Numbered from the stretch's first letter, positions 1-7,147 are shown. The stretch is DNA of 22,722 nucleotides from Candidatus Methanoperedens sp. (GCA_023249275.1 JAHFCV010000017.1:1-22722), one strand, 5' to 3'. The notes: generated by a model from the sequence alone, not told the origin. Made by a program: numbers and translations.

Positions 1-684
1 AAGAAAGCTGCAATCCATAATGTTGAAGCTCTGAAGGCAAAAGGCGCCAAGAGAGTCATATTTGCCTGCGCAGGATGTTTCAGGGCTGCCAAGATTGACT
101 GGTCGCGCGCATACGGCAAAGCGCTGCCATTTGAAGCCATTCACATGTCCCAGTTCCTTGCCGAGCAGGTTGAGGCTGGAAAGATAAAATGGGAAAAGAG
201 CCTTGACAAGACCGTCACCTATCATGACCCATGCCACCTTGGAAGACACGTTGGCGTGTTTGAAGAGCCAAGGAAGGTCATAAAGAGCATGCCAGGCATC
301 AAACTTGTGGAAATGAAACGCAACCGCAAGGAACAGAGATGCTGCGGCGCAGGCGGAGGCGTAAAAGCAGGCATTCCCGACCTTGCGCTTGGCGTGGCGA
401 AAGCGCGTGTGACCGATGCAAAGGAAACAGGCGCAGAGGCATTGATAAGCACATGCCCATTCTGCAGGCGCAACCTGCTTGACGGCAGGGATGAACTCAA
501 ACTGGACATGAGCGTGGATGACCTTGTGGTACTGACTGCACATCTTATGGGTCTCTCCACAGATGTCAAGCAGCCAGCACCGGGCGCTCCAAAAGAATCC
601 ATCAGCGACCTGTTCAGGACGCAGACAATACCGCCAAAGCCGGCTGAGCCCCCAAAAGAAGCTCCAAAGGCTGAGAAAAAGTAG
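1..684 (+). CDS. CCG-domain Fe-S oxidoreductase, HdrD-like (5' partial)
   Basis: The frame is open from base 1, so the true start lies outside the window; 227 residues are visible. The first ~48 residues are the tail of a first cysteine-rich domain (CAGC at 23-26). A complete second domain follows: DPC (C78), the CCG signature RCCGAGGG (C114, C115) and CPFC (C152, C155). This C...CCG...CxxC pattern is known from HdrB/HdrD, GlpC and lactate-oxidation subunits, where it binds a [4Fe-4S] cluster that handles disulfide or quinone/methanophenazine-linked electrons. The last ~40 residues are an odd Pro/Lys/Ala-rich tail, probably disordered. The upstream ferredoxin-like half cannot be seen, so the exact subfamily is open. 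The gene ends inside a perfect palindromic terminator. Confidence 0.85.
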   Translation, partial: KKAAIHNVEALKAKGAKRVIFACAGCFRAAKIDWSRAYGKALPFEAIHMSQFLAEQVEAGKIKWEKSLDKTVTYHDPCHLGRHVGVFEEPRKVIKSMPGIKLVEMKRNRKEQRCCGAGGGVKAGIPDLALGVAKARVTDAKETGAEALISTCPFCRRNLLDGRDELKLDMSVDDLVVLTAHLMGLSTDVKQPAPGAPKESISDLFRTQTIPPKPAEPPKEAPKAEKK

Positions 685-701
685 GGATATCCCTACTTTT
701 T
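676..701 (+). terminator. Perfect 26-bp palindrome followed by T-run
   Basis: A perfect 26-bp palindrome centred at 688/689 (core GTAGGGATATCCCTAC flanked by five A and five T) overlaps the TAG stop of the HdrD-like gene. T-rich runs follow to about 720. The geometry fits an intrinsic-type terminator. The hairpin would have almost no loop, so a protein-binding or DNA-level role is also possible. Confidence 0.65.
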
Positions 702-794
702 AATTTTTTTTATTTTTATTGTTACGGTAGTTTTTTTATTACAGAGGATATTGAGTTTTCTTTGATTGAGTGATTACCAGAAAAAGGAGTAAAC

Positions 795-1292
795 TTGAAA
801 CTCACACAACTTCTATCAACCCACAAGGAAGCCTTCAAGCAGAAATTCACCGAAGCGCTTGCAAAAAAGAACTCACTTCCCCCTGAGCAAGCCGCGGTTG
901 ACTTCAAAGATTTTATCGAGCAGTACGTTGATGAAAAATACAAACCTCTCAAGCGGCTTGTTGACAAGATTAACGAGATGGGAAAACCCGTCTTCCTCAA
1001 TATCAGGCGCGACAGGATGCGCGAGGACAGATGCAAGATATGCGAAGCCAACGAACCCAATGTCCATGCTATCGAAGAAAAATACGGAAACAGGATTGAG
1101 CTCTTCGAGGTCATTGAGGACAGGCAGGAGGGGGCGCTGTACCAGATAATCTTTCCTGAAGAAGCTGAAGAAAAGAAACTTCCGCTAACTGCTGTGATAA
1201 ACAGGAGTGAACTCTTAAAATTCTGGGCTGGCAAAACAGTGGATGCAAGCGTGTATGGGAATTACATTAACAAAGCGCTAAAGAAAGGTTAA
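795..1292 (+). CDS. Thioredoxin-fold-like protein of unknown role
   Basis: 165 aa, starting at TTG with an AAAGGAG ribosome site about 6 nt upstream. No named family is recognised. The N-terminal ~60 residues are charged and helical. The central part reads like a thioredoxin fold: strand PVFLNI (65-70), CKIC (C80, C83) leading a helix, strand IELFEVI (101-107), and LPLTAVI (129-135), where P130 is placed like the cis-proline before the last strands. If this is right, it would be a redox-active dithiol or cluster-binding protein. The CxxC pair and cis-Pro position are seen; the fold is inferred. It sits between the HdrD-like gene, with a terminator in between, and the zinc-ribbon pair. Confidence 0.75.
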   Translation: MKLTQLLSTHKEAFKQKFTEALAKKNSLPPEQAAVDFKDFIEQYVDEKYKPLKRLVDKINEMGKPVFLNIRRDRMREDRCKICEANEPNVHAIEEKYGNRIELFEVIEDRQEGALYQIIFPEEAEEKKLPLTAVINRSELLKFWAGKTVDASVYGNYINKALKKG

Positions 1293-1342
1293 TATAACAA
1301 CAAGATTAAAACGTACAATCATGATACATCGGAGGTGAAAAA

Positions 1343-1510
1343 ATGTGCAGCGTAGGAGATGCTTTTAATATAGAGATCCAGGCGCTTGATGCAAAATGGT
1401 ACAAGTGCGGCGATTGCGATAACGAGTTCAGGTGCGTGAGCGTAAAAACAAAAGTAGAGTGCCCGTCCTGTCATTCCGAGAATGTCAGCAAGCAGTACAA
1501 AGAAGAATGA
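1343..1510 (+). CDS. 55-aa zinc-ribbon protein
   Basis: The gene starts at an ATG preceded by a strong ribosome site (GGAGGTG, 5 nt spacing). It encodes 55 residues with two Cys knuckles, CGDC (C22, C25) and CPSC (C40, C43), separated by ~15 residues: a typical small zinc ribbon. Such proteins bind Zn structurally and often act in nucleic-acid or protein contacts. Its TGA overlaps the ATG of the next gene (ATGA), so the two are translationally coupled and probably work together. The short length, strong SD and coupling make it a real gene; the specific role is unknown. Confidence 0.8.
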   Translation: MCSVGDAFNIEIQALDAKWYKCGDCDNEFRCVSVKTKVECPSCHSENVSKQYKEE

Positions 1511-1968
1511 CCCCGTTAAATGAAAACGAAATGCTGCTCCTTCGTGGAAAAGAAGGGACGCTGGGCATAGTCAAAGCTGGAGAGAAAGGGCAGTTTTTTA
1601 TTGAAACCGAAAAAGAGGAGATAATCCTGGCGCTTTCTCCAGACGACCTGCTTGTAGCGTCAGGCTTCGGTACAGATAAAACGATTATTAACGGATTAAA
1701 ATGCGTGCTCTACATGATTCGCGAAGTGGGCTCGCCATTCATCGTCCTTCCAAAAAAACATCCCGCATCGAAACGGCTCAAGATTGTGGTTTCCGCCGGG
1801 GACAGGACGCGAATAAGTTGCAGCATAATACCGGGTACGCACCCTGAACAGGATATTTTATGCGGCAGCGATGAGTTTGACGGTGTTGAGATTTCGGGGG
1901 TAAAAGGAGGAGTGGAGTTCAAGAATTTAAGAGGCGGGAAGGTTGAACGGATTCCTTTTGAGATTTAA
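1507..1968 (+). CDS. Hypothetical protein coupled to zinc ribbon
   Basis: 153 aa from the ATG at 1507, which overlaps the stop of the zinc-ribbon gene. The frame stays open upstream, but that part overlaps the zinc-ribbon gene out of frame, so the ATGA start is preferred. It is predicted soluble and rich in short beta-strand stretches (e.g. GTLGIVKAG, QFFIETEKEEIILAL, VEFKNLRGGKVERIPFEI), suggesting a mostly beta protein. A central more helical part (about 65-90) contains NGLKCVLYMIREVG. No catalytic motif or known family is recognised. The coupling suggests a partner or substrate shared with the zinc ribbon. Confidence 0.7.
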   Translation: MTPLNENEMLLLRGKEGTLGIVKAGEKGQFFIETEKEEIILALSPDDLLVASGFGTDKTIINGLKCVLYMIREVGSPFIVLPKKHPASKRLKIVVSAGDRTRISCSIIPGTHPEQDILCGSDEFDGVEISGVKGGVEFKNLRGGKVERIPFEI

Positions 1969-1985
1969 AAAAAATAACAACGCAA

Positions 1986-2110
1986 AGTCAGACATGAACT
2001 TTGTTCATAGATGACGATGAAAAAAGACACAAACATTAACAGCGAACTTATACGAACTCGTACGAACTCCGACGGCGTGAGTTCGTATCAGTTCGTACGA
2101 GTTAGTTGTT
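1986..2110 (-). repeat. Hairpin-rich dispersed repeat, short copy
   Basis: This 125-bp stretch matches the reverse complement of 18228-18455 closely at both ends, including an identical 22-bp end (2089-2110 against 18228-18249). It contains ATGAAC/GTTCAT, repeated GAACTCGTACGAACTC-type palindromic units, and a hairpin with arms CGAACTC/GAGTTCG around 2064-2085. It lacks the 104-bp hairpin-rich middle segment present in the other copy. No ORF is present. It may be a MITE-like or REP-like mobile repeat or a structured RNA/DNA element. The strand is arbitrary and set opposite to the long copy's. Confidence 0.7.
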
Positions 2111-2215
2111 AAAATTTTTTTCATACCAGGCGCAAAGTTCGCAAGGAATTTTTATCGTTTTTAGGTCTGATATGACTCGGGGCTTTCGCAGTTTCTCATT
2201 TTCTGTGGGCTAAAT
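2111..2215. other. AT-rich non-coding spacer
   Basis: This spacer lies between the short repeat copy and the remnant of the thioredoxin-like gene. It shows T-runs (2114-2121) and a degenerate CGCAAAGTTCGCAAGG stretch (2131-2146) resembling CGCAAAGTC at 1981. No credible gene or RNA was recognised. Confidence 0.4.
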
Positions 2216-2293
2216 TCACTTCACCGCCTGCCGCAACGCCTCAATGGAAGGCGGCGCGCCCACGAAAGCGCGTTTGCCGTTATGACCCCGTAT
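2216..2293 (-). pseudogene. Stranded C-terminal part of the thioredoxin-like gene
   Basis: Reading on past the TAA at 2294-2296 in the same frame gives 25 codons ending at TGA 2216-2218. They include NGKRAFVGAPP, then a short helix SIEALRQAVK. This is what normally follows the cis-Pro VPTI of a glutaredoxin/thioredoxin-like protein (glycine-containing turn, last strand, last helix). The coding match is clear, so this was part of the upstream gene before the palindrome appeared. As sequenced, it would only be translated by stop readthrough. Confidence 0.7.
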
Positions 2294-2305
2294 TTAAATA
2301 CGGGG
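2286..2305. repeat. 20-bp perfect palindrome inside a coding frame
   Basis: CCCCGTATTTAAATACGGGG is a perfect palindrome lying within the thioredoxin-like frame, right after the cis-Pro codons. Its central TAA is the in-frame stop. In related folds only about two residues separate VPTI from NGK; here eight codons do, so roughly 18-19 bp look inserted. Confidence 0.8.
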
Positions 2306-2572
2306 AATTGTGGGAACCGCCTGCACGCCATACAGCGCAGCCTTTGCGAAACCCTGCGGCGTAGCTGTTGATTGCTCTACAACCCGTATACCCGGCATCT
2401 GCATCGCCACCTGCTTTGCCATTTCAAGCGCCCTCGGGCAGTGCGGGCACGTTGGCGACGTGAATACTTCTATAACAGCAGGAGGTTTTGGAGCCAGTAT
2501 ATCCTGCTGGCGTTTCATCAGTTCTTCAAGTTTCTTCTTTTTTATCAGTGCAAGTTCATCGTCTTCTGTCAT
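2294..2572 (-). CDS. Thioredoxin-like protein, truncated at the cis-Pro
   Basis: 92 aa before a TAA that lies in a 20-bp palindrome. Residues 1-25 are a charged helix. The fold then starts with VIEVFTSPTCPHC, active-site pair C42/C45 in CPHC, and reaches the cis-Pro in AVPTI (P87). CPHC with a short thioredoxin/glutaredoxin-like body is known from archaeal thiol-disulfide oxidoreductases. The product lacks the last strand and helix, which remain downstream in the same frame. It would be unstable or non-functional unless the stop is read through. The ATG overlaps the TGA of the membrane-protein gene (ATGA), and the gene is the last of an operon with MscS. Confidence 0.75.
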   Translation of the reverse strand: MTEDDELALIKKKKLEELMKRQQDILAPKPPAVIEVFTSPTCPHCPRALEMAKQVAMQMPGIRVVEQSTATPQGFAKAALYGVQAVPTIPRI

Positions 2573-3015
2573 GTCTTCTCCCTGTATCGGGAACGGAGCA
2601 TGCTATCACTTTTTATGAGCAATACCCCGATAGCGATGCTGGTAAATCCGGCAAATAACCCGATGGCGAGCGATGATACAAATAACGTTGTTAACAAAAT
2701 AATCCCACTAAGCGATGAAGCGGATTTAATAACGAACAGAAGCGAGAGAGGAAAAACCAGGAATTCCGCGCCGGTTCCTATGAAAGTCCAGCCGAAAATT
2801 TTTCTGATACCATCAAGCCTGTATAATTTCCTGGAAACAAGAGGCGCAACAACAAGCAGTGAGAAAATGAAAATAAAAAGCGAAGCGCTCCTTTGAATCC
2901 CCGGAGAAAAATGGGATACAAGAGGCGCTGTCGCAGTGACCAGAATAACGACAAATCCCATCGCGAGGACAAACCCGCATGCATAGGAGAAGATTGATTT
3001 TTTGTTAATGTTCAT
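2569..3015 (-). CDS. Small four-helix membrane protein, unknown
   Basis: 148 aa with four likely membrane segments, at about 8-30, 44-61, 74-95 and 101-132, separated by short charged loops such as SRKLYRLDGIRK. No family is recognised. It starts one base after the MscS-family stop and overlaps the thioredoxin-like start, so the three genes form one transcript. The context suggests a role at the membrane alongside the channel or redox protein, but no catalytic residues are visible. Confidence 0.75.
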   Translation of the reverse strand: MNINKKSIFSYACGFVLAMGFVVILVTATAPLVSHFSPGIQRSASLFIFIFSLLVVAPLVSRKLYRLDGIRKIFGWTFIGTGAEFLVFPLSLLFVIKSASSLSGIILLTTLFVSSLAIGLFAGFTSIAIGVLLIKSDSMLRSRYREKT

Positions 3016-3016
3016 T

Positions 3017-4057
3017 TTAATCTTTCTTTATATGGACATCCATCTGGTTATAAGGAATCTCCATGCCTTCCTTTTCAAATCGAACGAACATCTCCCTGAA
3101 AATCCAGTCAAGCACAGGATGCCTGTCATCATAGTGGCGAATCCATACGAGAAGTTCGAAATTCTGTGAAGAAACGGCATATTCCTTGAAACGGACAGAT
3201 GGTTTTGGGTTATTCAGGACAAGCGGTGTTTTGTTTGCAATATCAAGAAGTATTTCATCCACTTTCCTGGGGTCTGTTCCGTAAGCAACGCTGACAGGTA
3301 TCTTGACCCTTACCGTGGTGTCCGGGACTGCATAATTTGTTATCTGCTCATTAATAACCCTGGAATTGGGGATAGTGATAATCATATTATCCAGCGTTCT
3401 TATCTTCGTATACCTGGGTTTAATCTCATAGACATCGCCATAAACACCGGTGAGTTCAATCCTGTCCCCGACTTTGTAAAGCTGGTCAAGGGTAATGGTC
3501 ACTCCACCGAACACATTTGAGAGCAGGTTCTGGGCTGCCAGCGCAATAGCCAGACCTGCAATACCCATGCCTGTGATAAGAGGCGTAATCTCAATCCCGA
3601 TAGCACCCAGGGCAATAATAATGCCGAGTAGCCAGATGATGTACATTGCCGACATATCGGCAAGCGCGACAATCCTGTCATCCATCTTTCCTTCGGTTTT
3701 GGCAGCAAATTCATAACCATACTCCCTGATTATTCTTTTTGCAAGCGAAGCTACTATCCACGTTCCAAAAATAGTGAGAATGAAGTGCCTGTACCTGTAT
3801 CCTTCATCGAATTGATTTATTATCTCTCCTAAATACGGAGTGTAATGGATCGCATAATAGAATCCTGCTACAATAACCAGGATATACAGGGGTCTGCCCA
3901 GGGCATGTAAGAGAATATCATCCAATTTCGTTTCTGTAGTTTCAGCTTTTTTCCTGAGCGTTTCAAGAACAAACTTGAGAATATTAGCTATTACAAAACT
4001 TAACGTCAGGATGATCAGTGGTAGTAAAATACTCTGGATTTCCATATTATTCATCAC
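3017..4057 (-). CDS. MscS-family mechanosensitive ion channel
   Basis: 346 aa. About four transmembrane helices fill the first ~180 residues. The last is the pore-lining TM3-like helix, Gly/Ala-rich (GMGIAGLAIALAAQNLLSNV), followed by the conserved FGGVTITLDQLYKVGDRIE. The cytoplasmic beta domain (IPNSRVINEQITNYA) and the alpha/beta cage domain come next. Members open under membrane tension to release solutes during hypo-osmotic shock. The start is ambiguous: ATGs lie at 4057, 4054 and 4045, and a TATA-like box only ~20 bp upstream of the first suggests a leaderless or near-leaderless message, perhaps using an inner ATG. First gene of the three-gene operon. Confidence 0.93.
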   Translation of the reverse strand: MMNNMEIQSILLPLIILTLSFVIANILKFVLETLRKKAETTETKLDDILLHALGRPLYILVIVAGFYYAIHYTPYLGEIINQFDEGYRYRHFILTIFGTWIVASLAKRIIREYGYEFAAKTEGKMDDRIVALADMSAMYIIWLLGIIIALGAIGIEITPLITGMGIAGLAIALAAQNLLSNVFGGVTITLDQLYKVGDRIELTGVYGDVYEIKPRYTKIRTLDNMIITIPNSRVINEQITNYAVPDTTVRVKIPVSVAYGTDPRKVDEILLDIANKTPLVLNNPKPSVRFKEYAVSSQNFELLVWIRHYDDRHPVLDWIFREMFVRFEKEGMEIPYNQMDVHIKKD

Positions 4058-4070
4058 ATAACTGGATTAT

Positions 4071-4083
4071 CTAAAATATATCT
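4071..4083 (-). promoter_or_regulatory. TATA-like box for the mscS operon
   Basis: On the minus strand AGATATATTTTAG lies 20-32 bp upstream of the three candidate ATGs of the MscS gene. This fits an archaeal TATA box giving a leaderless or very short-leader transcript. Position only; not tested. Confidence 0.4.
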
Positions 4084-4149
4084 TTCTATGAGAGTATGAG
4101 AGGATACTGATTCAAAATATTATAACAGTGACGAGTCGCGTATCACAAA

Positions 4150-4160
4150 TTACATATATG
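4150..4160 (+). promoter_or_regulatory. TATA-like box for the FKBP lipoprotein operon
   Basis: TTACATATATG lies about 30 bp upstream of the FKBP ATG. A Shine-Dalgarno-like GGAAGTGAT (4178-4186) sits just before that ATG, so the leader would be very short. Confidence 0.35.
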
Positions 4161-4189
4161 CCATCCGCTCTCTGAGTGGAAGTGATTTC

Positions 4190-5041
4190 ATGAAAAAATT
4201 ATTGATAATTTTAATTGCTGTTATATTATTATTCAGCGGCTGCGTGGGTCAGAAAACAGTGAAAACCGGAGATAAGATTTCTGTGGATTATACAGGAAGC
4301 CTGCCTGAAGGGAAGGTCTTCGATACTTCTATCGAGAGCGTGGCAAAAGAAAATAATTTGTACGCTCCTGGGAAAGAATATAAACCGCTTAAACTTACTG
4401 TTGGGAAAGGCGATGTTATTCCAGGATTTGATGAAGGCGTGGTGGGAATGAAAGTCGGTGAGACAAAGACTTTAACAATCCCGCCTGAAAAGGCATACGG
4501 TAAAAGTAATCCTATGATGATTCAGGTAATTCCTACAATAGAGGATGTTCCTGCAACAAGAGTGATACCAAAGGTTTTTGAAGTTCCTCTTAGCCAGTTT
4601 GAAAGGACACTGGGTAAAGACCACAAAAATGGCGAGGTCGTTAAAATCCCTGAGACGAATATCAACCTCACAATCCTGAATATCACTTCCAATGTTTCGT
4701 TGTCCTATAATCTTAAAGCCGGGGACCATATCTGGTCGTCAAGAGCGCCGTGGAACGAGACTGTAGTAAAAATTGACGAGAAAAACATCACATTGAAAGC
4801 CAATCTGAGCAATAACGAAGTCATCCAGTTACAGGGCGCTCCGTGGAATACCACTGTAGTTGGGTTGAGTAACGTGAATATCACCATGAGACATAATCCA
4901 ATTCCCGATACTGTGATTCCCACCATGCGCGGTATGATAAGAGTGCATTTCAATGAGACCTCTATAATAATGGACCAGAACCCAGAACTTGCAGGTAAAA
5001 CCTTGATTTTCAAAGTGACTTTGAAATCAATAGACAAATAG
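4190..5041 (+). CDS. FKBP-type peptidyl-prolyl isomerase lipoprotein
   Basis: 283 aa. A lysine-starting signal peptide ends in the lipobox LFSGC (C18), so it is probably lipid-anchored outside the cell. The FKBP fold follows: VKTGDKISVDYTG (24-36), VIPGFDEGVVGMKVGE (76-91), TLTIPPEKAYG (95-104). The final FKBP strand (NPELAGKTLIFKVTLKSI) comes only at 264-281, so a ~150-residue domain is inserted in the flap, longer than usual in SlyD-like proteins. The insert has nine N-x-S/T sequons and a repeated unit beginning APWN (186-205 and 217-236). FKBPs catalyse prolyl cis-trans isomerisation and assist folding. Followed after 2 nt by an anchored OB-fold gene. Confidence 0.92.
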   Translation: MKKLLIILIAVILLFSGCVGQKTVKTGDKISVDYTGSLPEGKVFDTSIESVAKENNLYAPGKEYKPLKLTVGKGDVIPGFDEGVVGMKVGETKTLTIPPEKAYGKSNPMMIQVIPTIEDVPATRVIPKVFEVPLSQFERTLGKDHKNGEVVKIPETNINLTILNITSNVSLSYNLKAGDHIWSSRAPWNETVVKIDEKNITLKANLSNNEVIQLQGAPWNTTVVGLSNVNITMRHNPIPDTVIPTMRGMIRVHFNETSIIMDQNPELAGKTLIFKVTLKSIDK

Positions 5042-5043
5042 GC

Positions 5044-5406
5044 ATGATGCAAAAAGAGGAGAAAATTGTTGTAGTACTGCTTATAATGGCAGTGCTTTCC
5101 CTTATTATCGGCTATTTTGGCTTTTCTTCTCAAACCCCTGCTTATTCATCGAATTCAAAGATTGGCGAACGCGTGTACGTGGAGGGAACTATACTCTCCA
5201 TAGAAAAGACTGGAAAGGGCGACCATCTGAAACTGACGCTCTCAAATCTCAATGTTAACGTATTTGTCCCAAAAAACAATGGTGCTAAAGAAGTTTATAA
5301 TTCAATAAAAAAAGATGACAGGGTGAGGATAAGGGGTAAAGTTCAGGAATATAAAAACGAGAGGGAGATTGTAGTTGAGAGCGCAAAGGATATAGTTAGT
5401 TTATAA
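5044..5406 (+). CDS. Membrane-anchored OB-fold protein
   Basis: 120 aa. One N-terminal membrane helix (about 8-27, IVVVLLIMAVLSLIIGYFGF) is followed by a Ser-rich linker and a single OB-fold-like beta barrel (about 40-118). The barrel has the pattern GERVYVEGTILSIEKT... DHLKLTLSNLNVNVFVP... DDRVRIRGKVQEY... EIVVESAKDI. This resembles the tRNA-anticodon/OB-fold domain of archaeal exported proteins, whose ligand is often unknown. The start may be the first or second ATG (5044 or 5047). It lies 2 nt after the FKBP gene, so the two should be co-expressed at the outer face of the membrane. Confidence 0.8.
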   Translation: MMQKEEKIVVVLLIMAVLSLIIGYFGFSSQTPAYSSNSKIGERVYVEGTILSIEKTGKGDHLKLTLSNLNVNVFVPKNNGAKEVYNSIKKDDRVRIRGKVQEYKNEREIVVESAKDIVSL

Positions 5407-5447
5407 TTCCATCAGACTTTTATCCTTCGCGTTCATAATTGATACTC

Positions 5448-6401
5448 ATGGTTATCAAAACCGAAGCCCTTACCAAAAAATATGGGAAATTAACAGCGGT
5501 AGACCAGCTAAATCTTGAAGTGGAAGAGGGCGAGATATTCGGGCTTCTCGGTCCAAACGGCGCGGGCAAGACAACCCTTATTTCGATGCTCTGCACCATC
5601 TTAAAACCCACATCTGGCAGGGCATGGGTGAACGGTTTTGATATCGTAAAGGAAGCTTCAAAAGTGCGAAAATCCATAGGCATCGTATTCCAGCAGCCAA
5701 GCGTTGATGACCTTTTGACAGGGCGGGAGAATCTTGCCATGCACAATCTTCTGTTCGGTGTTCCAAGGGAACTCAGGAAGCAGCGCATTGATGAAGTGCT
5801 GTCCATCGTGAACCTTGAGAAACGCGCCGACGACCTTGTCAATACTTACTCAGGCGGCATGCGCCGGCGCCTTGAACTTGCGCGCGGTATAATGCACCAC
5901 CCCAAGATTCTCTTTCTCGATGAACCCACACTCGGTCTTGACCCGCAGACAAGGGAACATATCTGGGAATATATCCAGGAGCTTGCAGAAAAAGAATGCA
6001 TGACAGTCATGCTGACCACGCACTACATGGAAGAGGCAGAACAGTTATGCGATAGGGTTGCGATAATCGATTACGGGAAAATAGTGGTTCTTGATTCGCC
6101 GCAAGCTCTTAAAAACAAGATAGCCGGTGACGTGGTTAAACTGAAACAGCAGAATCCGGACATTGATTCATTAAGAAAGCTTGATTATGTTAAAAATGTG
6201 CAGGAAAAAGACGGCTTGCTATATCTTTCCATTAAAGATGCAAGTAAACATCTCCAGGACTTGCTCACACACACGGGTCCAATAGATTTTGTGGAGGTGA
6301 GAAGCGGAACGCTTAACGACGTATTCCTTCACTATACGGGGCGCGAGATTCGTGAGGCTGAAGCGGAAGGCGGTTTCTGGGAAAGGGTGATGAAAAGATG
6401 A
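5448..6401 (+). CDS. ABC transporter ATP-binding protein (DrrA-like)
   Basis: 317 aa from ATG 5448; a TTG three codons earlier is possible. All ATPase motifs are intact: Walker A GPNGAGKTT (35-43), Q-loop FQQPSVDD (81-88), signature YSGGMRRR (134-141), Walker B ILFLDEPT (154-161), H-loop H192. A ~100-residue C-terminal regulatory extension follows, as in the DrrA/NodI/CcmA-like group that energises ABC-2 exporters of drugs, lipids or polysaccharides. The stop overlaps the permease ATG (ATGA), so the pair forms one exporter. The substrate cannot be told from sequence. Confidence 0.95.
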   Translation: MVIKTEALTKKYGKLTAVDQLNLEVEEGEIFGLLGPNGAGKTTLISMLCTILKPTSGRAWVNGFDIVKEASKVRKSIGIVFQQPSVDDLLTGRENLAMHNLLFGVPRELRKQRIDEVLSIVNLEKRADDLVNTYSGGMRRRLELARGIMHHPKILFLDEPTLGLDPQTREHIWEYIQELAEKECMTVMLTTHYMEEAEQLCDRVAIIDYGKIVVLDSPQALKNKIAGDVVKLKQQNPDIDSLRKLDYVKNVQEKDGLLYLSIKDASKHLQDLLTHTGPIDFVEVRSGTLNDVFLHYTGREIREAEAEGGFWERVMKR

Positions 6402-7144
6402 GCGAGATTGAAGGAATATATGCAGTATGGCTGCGTGAAGCCAAGATTTATACCAGGGAGAAGGAACGCCTCATATCCTCAGTAATCTCACCGCTTCTAT
6501 GGATCTTTGCTTTCGGGGCAGGTGTCGGCTCGACCGTCAATGTTATTAGCGGTTATTCTTACCAGGTTTTTATTTACCCGGGGATAGCAGTTATGGCAGT
6601 CCTTTTCACATCCCTTTTCTACGGCGTATATATCATCTGGGACAGGAAACTTGATTTCTTAAAAGAAGTTCTTGTCGCGCCGGTATCAAGAGCCAGCGTA
6701 TTCGCAGGAAAGATGCTCGGGGGAGCAACGGATGCGATGATGCAGGGTATATTTCTCCTTATAATCGGCATATTTATCGGGGTTCCCCTGACGCCGCTGG
6801 TTCTCATCCAGGCTTTTTTAATGCTCCTTTTGATTTCAATCGCTATGGTGAGCATCGGGCTTGTGATTGGCGCCAATCTCAACAGCCCCGAAGGATTCAG
6901 TCTTGTTATAAATTTTGTGATGTGGCCCATGTTCTTCTTTAGCGGCGCGCTATTCCCGGTCAGCAATCTTCCTGCATGGCTCGCCGGCGTCACCGCTTTA
7001 AATCCATTGACTTACGGTGTGGATGCGCTCCGCGGCATTATTCTTGGTATAAACCAGTTTCCGATTTATTACGATGCCGCAATAATGCTGGTTTTTGCCA
7101 TGATAGCGATGGGGGCAGGCATATTGGGTTTCAGGAGGATGTAA
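6398..7144 (+). CDS. ABC-2 type transporter permease
   Basis: 248 aa with six predicted membrane helices in the ABC-2 layout. It has an N-terminal amphipathic part (VWLREAKIYTREKERLISSVISPLLW) and the conserved late motif in PMFFFSGALFPVSNLPAWL and NPLTYGVDALR. Members form the membrane channel of a homodimeric exporter powered by the adjacent ATPase, whose stop it overlaps. It is immediately followed by the CysRS gene (3 nt), which may share the transcript. Confidence 0.93.
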   Translation: MSEIEGIYAVWLREAKIYTREKERLISSVISPLLWIFAFGAGVGSTVNVISGYSYQVFIYPGIAVMAVLFTSLFYGVYIIWDRKLDFLKEVLVAPVSRASVFAGKMLGGATDAMMQGIFLLIIGIFIGVPLTPLVLIQAFLMLLLISIAMVSIGLVIGANLNSPEGFSLVINFVMWPMFFFSGALFPVSNLPAWLAGVTALNPLTYGVDALRGIILGINQFPIYYDAAIMLVFAMIAMGAGILGFRRM

Positions 7145-7147
7145 TGA

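Noticed and set aside
1432..1506. Longer start for the 153-aa protein
   Set aside because: It overlaps the zinc-ribbon gene in another frame, and the ATGA coupling gives a natural start.
2294..2296. Stop in the thioredoxin-like gene as a pyrrolysine codon
   Set aside because: Pyrrolysine is read at TAG; this stop is TAA inside a palindrome, and the residue would fall in an extra segment rather than at an active site.
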